Source: Acanthopleura granulata
Taxonomy: Eukaryota; Mollusca; Polyplacophora; Chitonida; Chitonidae
Assembly (NCBI GenBank): GCA_016165875.1
Contig: JABBOT010000001.1
Location: forward strand, 47,098,625 to 47,162,624
Direction of reading: 5' to 3'
DNA length: 64,000 bases
The translations under genes and the position numbers were made by a program. Shown in pieces: positions 1-12,500 of the stretch. The notes under the pieces are model-generated. The model did no database searches. It was not told where the DNA came from and saw only the letters and a list, made by a program, of their open reading frames with translations. The stretch's first letter is position 1, and every line of letters begins with the position of its first letter.

Positions 1-44
1 TGGGTGGGAACTCGCTAGTGTACTTTATTATGCTTTATATACAC

Positions 45-176
45 GGGTCTGCTAGCAACCTGCGGATGTGCCTTTGCTTCAACCGGGCCCTGCCCGGTTT
101 CCTCCCACCATAATGCTTGCCGTCGTTGTATAAGTGAAATATTCTTGAGTACGGCGTAAAATCGTAATCAGATAAA
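45..176 (+). repeat. SINE family A copy, 5'-truncated
   Basis: The stretch matches the family core seen repeatedly in this window: a block reading 'agcaacctgcgga', then 'gcccggtttcctcccacca', then 'gtgaaatattcttgagtac' and an (aaat)n tail. It lies directly upstream of the first recognised bark exon, in the intron. Its 5' tRNA-like head is missing or has diverged. Confidence 0.75.
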
Positions 177-236
177 TAAATAAATTATATGCACTGTATT
201 CATAATCCATTGAAATGTTTCTCTTTCATCTGACAG

Positions 237-510
237 AAGGTGAAGACCTCACAAAACAGGAGCATAACAGTACATTTTCTGCTGTTTGAGAGAGACCCAC
301 TGGCGTCAGGAACTCTTAAGTTCTACGATGGTCCATCAGCTACGAAATTGCTACAAACCGTTGAGATCAAGAACGGCAGTTACCCCCAGTCCGTCAGCAC
401 AACCGGAAATGAACTGTACATGGAATTCCACTGGAATCTTCCCATAAGCAGAATCTGTCCCACGTACAAGTTTTGCCTGCGGTTTTTACTGGAGATATAT
501 GCTGAATATG
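237..510 (+). CDS. bark: bark exon: CUB domain
   Basis: The exon follows the acceptor 'catctgacag' and ends at the donor gtaagc (phase 1). It encodes a CUB-type segment with the signature 'LKFYDGPSA' and ends in 'LLEIYAEYG'. It is the first recognisable exon in the window; upstream coding sequence is off the left edge. Confidence 0.85.
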
Positions 511-3500
511 GTAAGCGACGAGTCAATCATACCGGAATAGATATGTAAAAATACTATCCACATATTTGTCCCAGCAGTTTACGTTGGGCTGCAGTTGCAG
601 TTTTATGGGTTTTCACCATACATGAAAAATTGTCTCGTACAACCTACATTAAAGCCAATAAGTATTAAAGTGATACACTTAACTTTAATGGTGATTTTAC
701 CGTCAATCCAAGAAAGGCTTTCAAGTTCAGATAATATATAAACATCTGTCATCAAATACTCAGAATCTGAAATCTGACATGGCTCCTTTCTACATTTCAT
801 CCACAGGACCCGATCCTGAGTTTCGTCTCATCAATTCCAGTGTTTCCAACAACAGTATGCATGGCGTAAACATCCATGACATGCGCAGTAAGGTGTTCTT
901 CAACACAACAGAAATCAGTTTCAACAAGTATGAGGCTGGACTTCGCATCTTTCAAGGTGCTGGTGAAGTCACCATTAACAACACCTTAATAGAGCGAAAT
1001 TCTCTGGCTGGAGGGAACATTTCTTATAGCGGTGGTTATATTCTTATGAACAATACTCGGATCCGGGAGAACAGTGGTTATGGTGTGATAACGGAGTACG
1101 ACAGAGTTAACAAAACGCGCTACGAATTGCGACAAAAACTGGAAGTGGTTCGAACTGAATTTACACTAAATGAATGGACGGCCTTCCGCATTGGGAATTA
1201 CTGCAACAGTGGTTCCATCTTGGTGAATGAAAGCATGTTTATGAACAACTTTGAAGAGGGAATAGAGTTTTTATCCTGCAATAGGTCTAACTCGCAAAGT
1301 ATGAATTTTAGTCTGGCCTTTAATACCTTTTCTGGCAATCAGAGGCATAGTATACTGATCTCGCCAATGCTCTACATGACAGGAATAATCACCAACAACA
1401 CCTTCAAAAATCACGAAATGGGGGTTATAAGATTTGACAACGGCGACGACCTGTTAGTGAATCGATGGTACACTGACTTTCCTGTGAGTTACAACATTTT
1501 TGAAAACGACTTCGAGAACAATGCCGGTCGATATGTAGTCAACATGAGACTGTCCCAGGCGAGTCCTCTTCAGAAAATCTACTTTAAGTTCAATAGGCTG
1601 CGCGACAACTTCATCAACGACACCTTCCCAGGGCTTAACCCCAGAAGCCGAGCCAACGCTGTGGTAATCCTGTCCTCCGGTGGTATAGTCTTCGAGAAGA
1701 ACTGGATAGAGAACCCATACTCGGTGCGGGAGGTCTCCACTCATCTGACCGATCCTTCTATCACCATCATGGCCACCCGGAACTGGTGGGGAAGCCCTAG
1801 CCCCGAATTCATCTACAACAGGATTTTCGACCGAGATGACCGTTATAACTTGGCTCGCGTCAATTATTATCCAGCTCTTCGCGTCAACAGACTGTATGAG
1901 GACATCATTTCTATAGATCCCGAACATATTTGGCAGTTCCAAAGGGAGCAGAACCTCATTGGAGGAGTTCTGGAACAAGACTTCAGCACCAACTTGAACA
2001 TTAAGGCGTATTACGTGGACAAGGACATCCTCGTGATGCCAGGTGTGACGTTTTCCATTCACGCCGGTACTTCATTAATCTTTGCCAACTCTTTGGGTAT
2101 CGTGACTTATGGGCGCCTCGTGGCCGACGGCGTGGACAGAGACAGGGTAGACCCAGTTATTTTCACTGTTGAGCAGATGGACATATTTGTGGGGAATGTC
2201 ACAGCCAGTGTCCGCCTGGAGGATGGCTTTGATCAGTTTGAGGGACGTCTGGAGGTGGAAATAGATGGCGTCTGGGGTACCGTATGTAATGAGGTAAGTT
2301 ATTCGATCTTCCCGCAGTTTGTCAGCAGGTAATTGACCTTCATTTATAATATACGTTTACCTAAATAGGGATTCTGTTTGTGAATCACTAGCCTTCGAGG
2401 CGTCGTACCTTTGCATTGTTATCAAATGATTTGTTCATTACATGTGAGAACCGCACAACAGTTAGAGTAATTCTAGATAGGTGACGTGAAATAAATTGCT
2501 GTTCTAGCCATCGCTGGGCTTGAGCCGTGGTTCTAGCGTTTGTGTAAGGTTTTACTGTTTCAGCATTTACACGAACGGTTAAAATAAATCCTAACTGAGG
2601 TAAATTGGCAATAGGCCGGATTTCATCGGTTACGTGTGACCATTCGCCAACTATCCCACTGTCGCCGTGGTTTTTCACAATATGCTGAGGTTTTTTATTT
2701 TTACTAATGACTTCTCCGCGCGGTGTAGCTGTTATAGAGCCGATGTGGCGTTAAGCCACAATCATTCGTTCAATCAATAGCAAGACACACTTCGCTTATC
2801 TAAGGTAAAGATTGCCCTAAATTTGAGGGGCCTCCGTGATCGAGGTGGTTAGCGCGATAATGCGGCGCAATGATTGAGCCTGTTCGTTCAAGTCCAGCAA
2901 CCTGCGGAGAATAGAGGGTTTCCCCTGGGCTCTGCCCGGTTTCTTCCCACCACAATGCTTGCGGCCGTCGTACAAGTGAAATATTCTACCGTGCAAAACA
3001 CCAATCAAATAAATACCTTAATCTTAAATAACACTAAGAAATGGCCATATAGGAATTAATCCATGCCTACAGATGAACATAGTCTTTTTGAGGCAAAGTT
3101 GGTACACATACAGTAAACATAGTTCTAGTTATTGCATTACTGTTATGCTCCAGGGTTGGGTAGACACTAACGCTGTGCTAGCATGCCAGCAACTCGGCCT
3201 GACGTACAACTCTAAGTACTCAACACCGAGACTGAGGATTGTTGGTAGTTCTTGGCAACCAGTACACCTGGCCGACGTCAGTTGCGGCGAAATGGATTTA
3301 GACCTGACCAAATGTAAAGCAGACAGGCTGATAGACAAGTCCCCAACATACTGTAACCACAGCCAGGATGTTATTATCCGTTGCCACCCACCAACGTGGT
3401 CAGGTGAGTGCACCCCCTCCCCACTCCACCTGTCACACACACACTTATCGAGATATATTGAACCTAGATTTAGGCCAAACTTTTCCAGCCATAAGTGAAT

Positions 3501-6500
3501 GGGTTTTATTCTTGCCATTTTCAAACAAATGTTAAATCTGACCATGTAATTTCTCTGTAATGGACTACACCATATTACATAACCATCCACAGATTATCTC
3601 AGTATATTCCAGAGTTATATTTGATGGAAAGTGAGTTATATTTGACGGAAAGTGTTGCTCAGTGAAGCCGTTTTACAGATATATAAATATGCATTTATAT
3701 AAGGGTATTTACGAAAACCGTTGAAAGTGAATTATTGTACAGAGGTTGGATATGAATGAAAATAACACCACTCGTTTCATAAATTTGATATAATGGGTTA
3801 GGAATTTTATATGCTATGCGTTAGTCCTTTGTTTCAAAAAGATTTTAGTAGATTTTTCATATATCCTATGTCCACATTTGCAGGCGTGACTATCCCAGCT
3901 GTACCTAAAGGAGGCCAGCAACATGAGACGCAAATCCGTCATGTCATCATTGAAAAAGCTGGTCTCTTGGACTCTTCAACAATGGAGTTTTCTCCTGCCT
4001 TGAGAATTGATTACAATTACCATGTCATCACAAACCTGACTGTGAAGAACGGAGTTTCTGATGGAATAGACATCAAATTTACCCACCCTCTGTCTGAGAA
4101 CAGATTAGAAAGTTGTAAGATTCTGAATAACCTTGGATCAGGAATAGTCACGAGGGACACAACACTAGAGATCTCGTACACCAGCGTGACCGGAAATGGA
4201 GAGGCGGGTCTTCGGTTTGACCCCTCATTTACCGAACTAGAAGCTCTATATATCAGAAATTCAATCCATCCTAATCACCGGAAAGACATGCTGAATATGT
4301 CCACCTACTCCGTTGGGGCAGGCTCCATGGTGTTTTTGGTGACGAATCCAACCGAAGTGCCACTCAAAAACGGTTATCATTACTTGGAACTGGATGCGGG
4401 GCAGGGACGCCTACTTATGCTTCAGATTCTCGACTACAATCCTCTAACGCAACGGGAAAATGTCACGATATTTGACGGTCCGAGAGACGCAATTACCTCA
4501 CAGACGCCAAGTTGGATGATAGAAAAAGATCTGGTAGACTTCCCATTGAAGTCGTCAACTCGATATCTGACGATCCGCATCCAGGCAGTTGGCATCATCT
4601 CAGGGCGTCTTGCGTTTGTCGCTCATTCACGTAAGTTACTCCATTTCGTTCTGATGCGAGTTGTCTATGGCTTTACATGCTTTGTCAAGTGACGATGGTT
4701 CCCTCCTCTCGAAAACCTAATCGCTGTAACATTCTAAACATCCTGCAAAGCATTAAACACAAGTCAAAGCGACCAGCAAGTAATATGCATTAGGGAGACC
4801 AAAATAAGAGCACAAAGGAAGATGGGTGGAGTTCATATTCTCATTCGCCTCATTTCTTAAGCAAACAAGTGGGAAGGTGTGCCAGCAACCTGCGGATAGT
4901 CAGGAATTTTCCTCCCACCATAATGCTGGCCGCCTTCGTATAAGAGAAATATTCTTGAGCACGGCGTTAAACACCAATCAAAATAAATAAATAAACTGAG
5001 CAAGCAAAACTGCAAACTTCGCATTATATTTAAATTATTTATAGATATGTGGTGCTGGTTACATCTGAGGCATTTATTCTATATGTATGTAGGTGTTTCC
5101 CGTAGGTGGCAGGCAACAAACAGCTCTTACTTGCACAATTAGTTTCTAATGGTTTTACATGACTCTAGCCGCTCATATGTCGTAAGTGTCTATCTTTGGT
5201 TCTTTTGCAGACGGTTACTCTCATTTGTCACAGACAAGACTGTATGTTCGGAACTGCACTTTCGCCTACAATACCAAAGGCATTGTGACCAACCATTACA
5301 ACAACCCTTCCAATTACAAACATGATTTGTTCTTCAGGCACAGAAACGAAATATTCGAGTTTGAAATAGTGGTTGTGAACGAAAACGTAGAGGAGGCCAT
5401 GTTCATCCCGAGTGTCACGAAGTTTGGAGAAAATGACCTACCATCTTACGAGGAAATGACTCGACCGGAAAAAGTGGCGGTGATCCAGTATGTCATGAAA
5501 TATTGTGTTATTACAGGCAACGGCATTGGCATAGTCGCTGAACATAACCATGTGGACTTTGCCAACAACGTATGGCACTGGCGCATAGAACACTGTGGGA
5601 TCTTTGAAAATAAGCAGGGCGGCTTTGAAATGGAACTCCCACGGGTGAATGACCGCAAGGAGCGTCAGATACATAGCTTTGACTTAGAGAACACGATCTT
5701 TAAAAACAATCGAAATTTCGCATTCATCATCAATGGGTATTACGCAAATGTGTCGATTGCGCGTAATACTTTTAGTGACAACAAGTGTAGGCTAGGACTG
5801 ATCGCAATCTCCGGCATGGAAAAGGAAATAAAATTTGAACGAAACCTCATATTCTCCAACCAGGGTAGGTTTATGGTGGAACTTGACATGGGAAGTCACT
5901 CGGAGTACGCTGCTATGGTGGGCGGAACCTTTCATTATAATGACATTCGGAATAACCTACCCGATTCAAACCAGCCAATAGGAAATCTGCCTCATACATA
6001 TTCAGTGGCATTTAGGGGTGTCCTGAACGTGACTGCTAATAGAAATCTGTTCGAAAATCTCAACATGGAATACGAGTTGGTGGCTGGCGTCATGGCGCTA
6101 TCGTTAAGAAATACCATGAACGTTGTAGAGAACTGGTGGGGGTCCGTCACACAATCCCAAATAAAACAGCGAATATTTGACTTCGATGACTGGAACAACT
6201 TTGCCATTGCTGAATATACCCCCTTTCTGGACAAGGCAGACTTTGCTGCTGAAACCGTACCAGGAAGCGCCGTTGACGAAGAGATTGACTTAAACAGACT
6301 GGGTGGAAGAATTGTTAGAGATTTTACCATCCCAGAGCAAAGAGAGCCGTACGTTGTCCACTCAGATTTAACAGTTATGGAAGGAGCTACCCTCAAAATA
6401 CCAGCAGGCACCGAATTCCAGTTTAATCCTAATGTGGGTATTTTGGTGCTGGGTGTTCTTGAAGCCCGAGGTCTTCCTTACCGTCGCATTAAGATGGGAC

Positions 6501-9500
6501 CAGTGCGCAAGCCGTCTTCGAGAGAATTTTCCCGCAATCGTCGCGCATCTTCAAACAGAATACGCCTTGTCGGTGGTATGAACGAAGACGAAGGCTTCTT
6601 GGAGCTGTATAACACTACGTCAAAGAGCTATAACTTGATGTGTGATAAACAGTTCAATGAAAAGACAGCTGAAGTGGTTTGCAGAGAACTGGGCAAGGAA
6701 ACTATCAATGTGGAGGTGAGGTTCAGTCATTTGTATGACCACTATGTCTACGGCAGACCGATGTACTTCCGGAAAGAGTTTTGGGCCAATTCATTTTACT
6801 GTAAAGGAAATGAAGATAATCTTGAGCAGTGTATGAAACGAATCAACTACAATCTGTTGACGTGCGTTTACGCTGCGAATTACACATTCGTCAGGTGCGG
6901 CAAACGTAATTTAGACCCTGAATTTGACTTCTGGGGGAATATTCGCTTTGCCCCAGCCTCTTACGAGGAGCACTCTACGATCATTGAGGATCCTAACCGA
7001 AAGCGTTCTAGCTTAGAATACATCGACATTACGGGAGCTGGGATTTTGCACGGGGAGAAAGTTGGCACAATACAAGCCACCTACTTGGCTCCTAAGTTAC
7101 AACATCTGAACATTTCCACGTGTGCGTCAAACGCCGTAGATTATATTGCCCCAAGAGAAAGTCTTCTTGCTTCCACTCTAAACGTGACGGACAATCTGGG
7201 TTACGGACTGAACGTGTTAGTGTTGAACGGGGAGACCAGCCACGAAGCCAGGTCGTCCTTCAAACCACTGGTGACTAGTTCAATCCCATACAATATCTTT
7301 GGAATGGTCGAGATGTGTAGGATGGAAAAACAGATAGTCATCAAGGAGAGATCGATTATCTTCTTCAAATACAGCCACAGAAATCAAGATTGTGTAAAAA
7401 TCATTACCAGTGAATCTCCTCTCAATAGAGTCTCACTGAGGTTTCTGCAGATAAACCTGTATCAGGACGCATTTTCTCGGAACACCATAGAGATATTTGA
7501 TGGCAGGACGATATCGGACAACAACATGCTGGCTGAGATCACAGCGGAGAGTCCCGAAAGCGCTGTGTTACGGAGCTACACCTCTACAACGTTGGAGAGA
7601 ACCCTGGTGCTGCATATACACGCTTCCCCAGGACAGTGGACATACGGCTTTATCGCCGAGGTCGTTACCTTACCCCAGTCCGGCCTGTCTTACCCAGGTT
7701 AGATAAATATATGAATAGTATCCATAGTGGGCTTCTGAGAATTGTCTTTGGCGGTCGGGTGGTGGGTGGAAAGCTCGTTTGAATTTACACTGGTACAACG
7801 GTGGCATGAATGAAAAATTACGAATAGAAGTCTTATCGTACATAAAATAATTAAGTCGAACACTGAAACAATGTCAAAACGACGAAATTGTTAAGTCACA
7901 TTACAGAAACAGCTGAAAGGATAACTTTTTAAAACTTTTGTTGATCAGAATGTGATGCGAATTCATATACTGTTTATAGAGCTAACGTTTTGCATGTTTT
8001 TATTGCCCTTGAAGGTATATAATGATCAAGTTATCAAATAATTATAGAGTTATAATAATGTATATTTTTTGTTTGCTTTGATCCATAGACAGCACCTATC
8101 ATCATCGTGTGGAAAATGCTGTGTTTAAAGACAACCAAGATGGCGCCATTTTATACCTGAACGTGGGCGAGGTGACGCCTTCCATTTTCATTGAACGCTG
8201 TTGGATTGAAAACAACGGGGTGGCCATTTTGAATCTGACATCGTGGCCGGCCATTGACATTGGTATCCAAGACACACGAGTGTTCAAGTTCAGCAATAAT
8301 TTCATCAACAAAAACCGTGGCGGAATGCAACTGGTGGCCAAGACGAGTTCAGTGGCTACTAGGGCCACTATCAATATCACGAACAACGTGTTCGCCTTCA
8401 CGACAAATGGCGAGGCCTTGAATATCACCGGTCACCATTTCCAAAGGGTTTACGTGTACGAAAACGACATCTTCAACAACACCGCTGGTGATTGGCGAAA
8501 TGTGATCAACATCGAGGAGGTCCTGGTGAACTTTACTGACAATGTCGTCACGAATAACTACGGTCACCACGTTCTGGGAGCCTACAACGCAGAGGCTGTG
8601 CCCACCCAACAGGTCTACGCCAAGAACATATTTGCCAACAACAACGCCTCGGCGGAACTCAGCGCCACCGTTCTGGCGGGTCGAGGCAAACCAAAGGTCA
8701 TTGACAATTACCTTGTGAACCCTTTATGTGACTTTGAGCTGATCTCTGGATCGAAAGTTGTGTAAGTGTGAACTAGTTGGGCATTTTTTCTTTATCCTTC
8801 CTGACGTGTTGGTTTTGAATGAATATGAGGGAAGCACTCTTCTGACTTTTATAAAATTTTTTGGTCAACTTCCAGAAAGTTCCCATGCAATTCAAAGTAC
8901 TTATCAGTAAATCTGACTGCTGTGCTGTAAGGAAAATACAACACGTTGTAAGGTTTTTTCATACTGTGTTCAAGAAGACCCGCAAAACCAACGCGCTATG
9001 TCCCCATCTGTACAGTATTCATGTCACCTCCGCCAACATTGCGTGGCATTTTTATTTTTCTAATTTGCTGAAAGTTACCATTGGTATTTGCATGTTCACC
9101 CCTGGGGTCCATTTCATAAATAAAGTGTAAGTTATGTCAAACATAACTGTCATGGCGACATATACTGTAGAGATATGTCGCCATGGTAATTACGTATGAC
9201 CTAGCGTTATACTTCTTCGTAAAACAGTTTCCTGACCTATTCCCTCCAAGAACAGACGTCACAGAATGAAATACCCCACCTATTTTACACCGGTTTTAAA
9301 GTGTGAACCATTTTGTATGTTTCACAGCTTAGAAAATGGACGTACTTTGGAAGACACGCCTATCAATGCAACTCAAAACTGGTGGGGTTCGTGGGTTGGC
9401 TCTTACATCAATGGTAAAATCTGGGATAGCAATGACGATAATCGACTCATATCCGTCATTTTCTTCCCAGCCAAAGCCAACAATGAGTCGTTCCTCGAAG

Positions 9501-12500
9501 GTGAGAGAATTTCTCAGTATGGCAATTAAAATAAATCTATAGAATTTAAGTCACCAGGGACCTCCGTGGCTCAATCAAATAGCGCGCTAGCGCAGCGCAG
9601 TGTCCCAGAAGCCTCCTACCAATGCGGTCGCTGTGAGTTCAAGTCCAGCTCATGCTGGCTTCTTCTCCGGCCGTACGTGGGAAGGTTTGCCAGCAACATG
9701 CGGATGGCTGTGGGTTTTCTCCGGGCTCTGGCCGATTTCTTCTCACCATAATGCTGCCCGCCGTCGAATAAGTGGATTATTCTTGAGTACGTCGCTAAAC
9801 AGAAATCAAATAAATAAATAAATTCAAGTCATCAAGATCTGAACATTTTTAATCAGCTTTTTGTCCACTAATCATAGGAAATTTTAAATTACTACTGCAA
9901 TTTTTGGACACATTTGCATACATCTCACAAGAAAATCTGATCAGCGTGACAAGTCATTAACTCTCTCATTTCTGCCATTGATCACTTCATTATCTTCATC
10001 GTGCCATCAACAGACGCAATACTATCTGGTGTAAATATCTAATGGTATTTTCATTTGAATTCAAATAGACATTTCTGCATGCATGCGTGCCTTTGTCAGT
10101 ACATTGTGTCCAGTTAAGCCATTCTTGCTGCAAAGAGTAACAGAGCATTTCACAAGGTTTGCCTTTGGAATAAATGTAGTAAAAGCTTCAACCAAATTTT
10201 CTCTTGTTACACACGTGCGCGAATTCTTTGGATTGGAAATGTCACTGCATTGTGTCCAGTTAATCGATGTTTACTGCAGAGAGGAACGGGGCATTTCATA
10301 AGACCAAAGGAATCGGAATAAACCAGAATTTCTCTTGTTGCACACACGCGCGAATTCCTAAGATTGGAATGGCCGCCATTTTATAGAAAACTGAAGTTAA
10401 CGGAAATGCTGAATTTTGTTGTTTCTCCAGGTAAATGCCCCGCCGGGTGGCGACTACAGAATGACCGCTGTTACCGGTACATGGGTGGGGCGCTTAGCTA
10501 CGAGGGGGCCAAAGCCTTCTGCAAAGTAAGCAGTTTGTTTTCTCTTGTCTCTTCGCTGTTGCCATTAAGTAGTAGTTAAGATACGGCTCAAGAAAATCTC
10601 TATTTCAGTTTACGCAAGCAGCCATTTTCCAGCTCCTGACGTGTTTTCTCTTTGACTTTATCAAGGCTGCCGGTGGATACCTGGCGGAAAGTACGGACCG
10701 CGAGCGTTTCCTGAACATGATAGTGCGCAGCTCTCAGAGCGAGTATACTGTCGACCTGAAGGTGTGGGTGTATGGATTGGTCCGACCCGGCCGCTGCAGT
10801 TCCTTTAGGGGCATTTTTGTGGTGGAAGAAGAAGACTGTGACCGGCTGATGTTACCTTTCATATGTGAAAGAGGTGAGCCGCCATCGTATAAGTGAAATA
10901 CTCTTGAGTAGGTCGTAAAACATCAATCAAATAAATAAATGCATGCAATTTTTCGCTTTTGTCGCCAGATCCTTACTTCTCACCTCCCGGGGATGCGCCG
11001 CTGGTCCTGGCCTTCGGCATTGCTGGAGGAGTCATTGCTGCCGCTATGGTCATCGTTCTCATCTTCGTGATTTTGTGGTGCATCAAGTCTAAACGCCGGA
11101 AAATGGAGAGGTTCGAGCGGCGAGAATCCATACGGTCCTCAGTGAGGTCCGCGCGTTCAAAGGCTACCCTTGCGGGATTGTCTGAGCGTGGGACCCCGAC
11201 CCAGAGCCGGGCGCGAAGTCTGGATAACATCTCTGAGGGTCCCCGCGGTATGCATCTCTCTGGAGTGACGACGGCGGAGACCAGCACCGAAACCATCGAC
11301 AAGCCCCGCTTGAACGGCTACTATTTTGCCCGAAGTTTGTCCACATCTGTGGAATCTAAAGGTTTACCGGAGTCCTACCACCCTAAGCACACTGACCACT
11401 ACGTGAACACTGGCTATTACAATGGTGGCGATACCGACGACGACAAATACGATGATAAATACGACGAGGACGTCTATGACGATGAATTTGACGACGGCGA
11501 GGATGATGGTGATACTGTGTCCCAGAAAACGACGGAGACGTCCACCACAAACCAGGAGTATGACGATTACAAAGGCCAAGCCCCTCCGCCTTACCAATAC
11601 ATGGCTCCTGGGCTGGAGAACGAAATCTCTTGTCTGAGGCAAACGCCCGTGGAGGAAAGAATTTATTCCAACACCTCCCTGGATGACAGGAGCGTAGACC
11701 TGAGCAGTGACAGAAGCAAATCGGGCGGTAGTTTGAGTACCTTCGGTTCTCATGACAATATGGTAGGGAAACCCCCTCCTTACCAGCTCTCAGCCGCACC
11801 CACCCAGCACTCGGCTTCTCAGGGGGATTTACAGTACCAGTACAACGCGCGAGGAGAGCCCGTCGTCCGGTTTCCACCCAATCCGATTCGCATCGAACAA
11901 AGGCAAGCTTCTCTGCCCACCATCAGGCCTATGTACCGTAGGCGGGAGCAGCAAGAGGCGCAGAAACCGTCATCGAGTCAACGGTTCCACGACCCACCCA
12001 GTAGACAGTCACCCGCCCCACACGATAGCTCTGTCAGGCAGTCACCCGCTCCATTTCAGCAGACAGCCCCACCGTCACCTGCACCATTCCAGCAAACAGC
12101 CCGACAGTCACCCGCTCCATTGCAGCAGACAGCTCCACAGTCACCCGCACCATTCCAACGAACAGCCCGACAGTCTCCCGCTCCATTCCAACAAACAGCC
12201 CGACAGTCACCCGCTCCATCCCAGGAGACAGCCCGACAGTCACCCGCTCCATCCCAGGAGACAGCCCGACAGTCTCCCGCTCCATTCCAACAAACAGCCC
12301 GAAAGTCACCCACTCCATATGAACAAGCAGCACGAGAGTTACCCGATCAATATCACCCACCCGATGAAGACTTTTCGGACTCTCATGGACCAGACACACA
12401 ACAGATGAGGAATCTATACAGAGTTAGAGAATCACCGATACCATATCAACCAGCGGCGAGGGAGTCACACATGCCTTATCAACCAGCGGCGAGAGAGTCA

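Noticed and set aside
1454..2062. 202-residue minus-strand ORF opposite bark
   Set aside because: It is a shadow of the bark beta-helix exon, with no family match.
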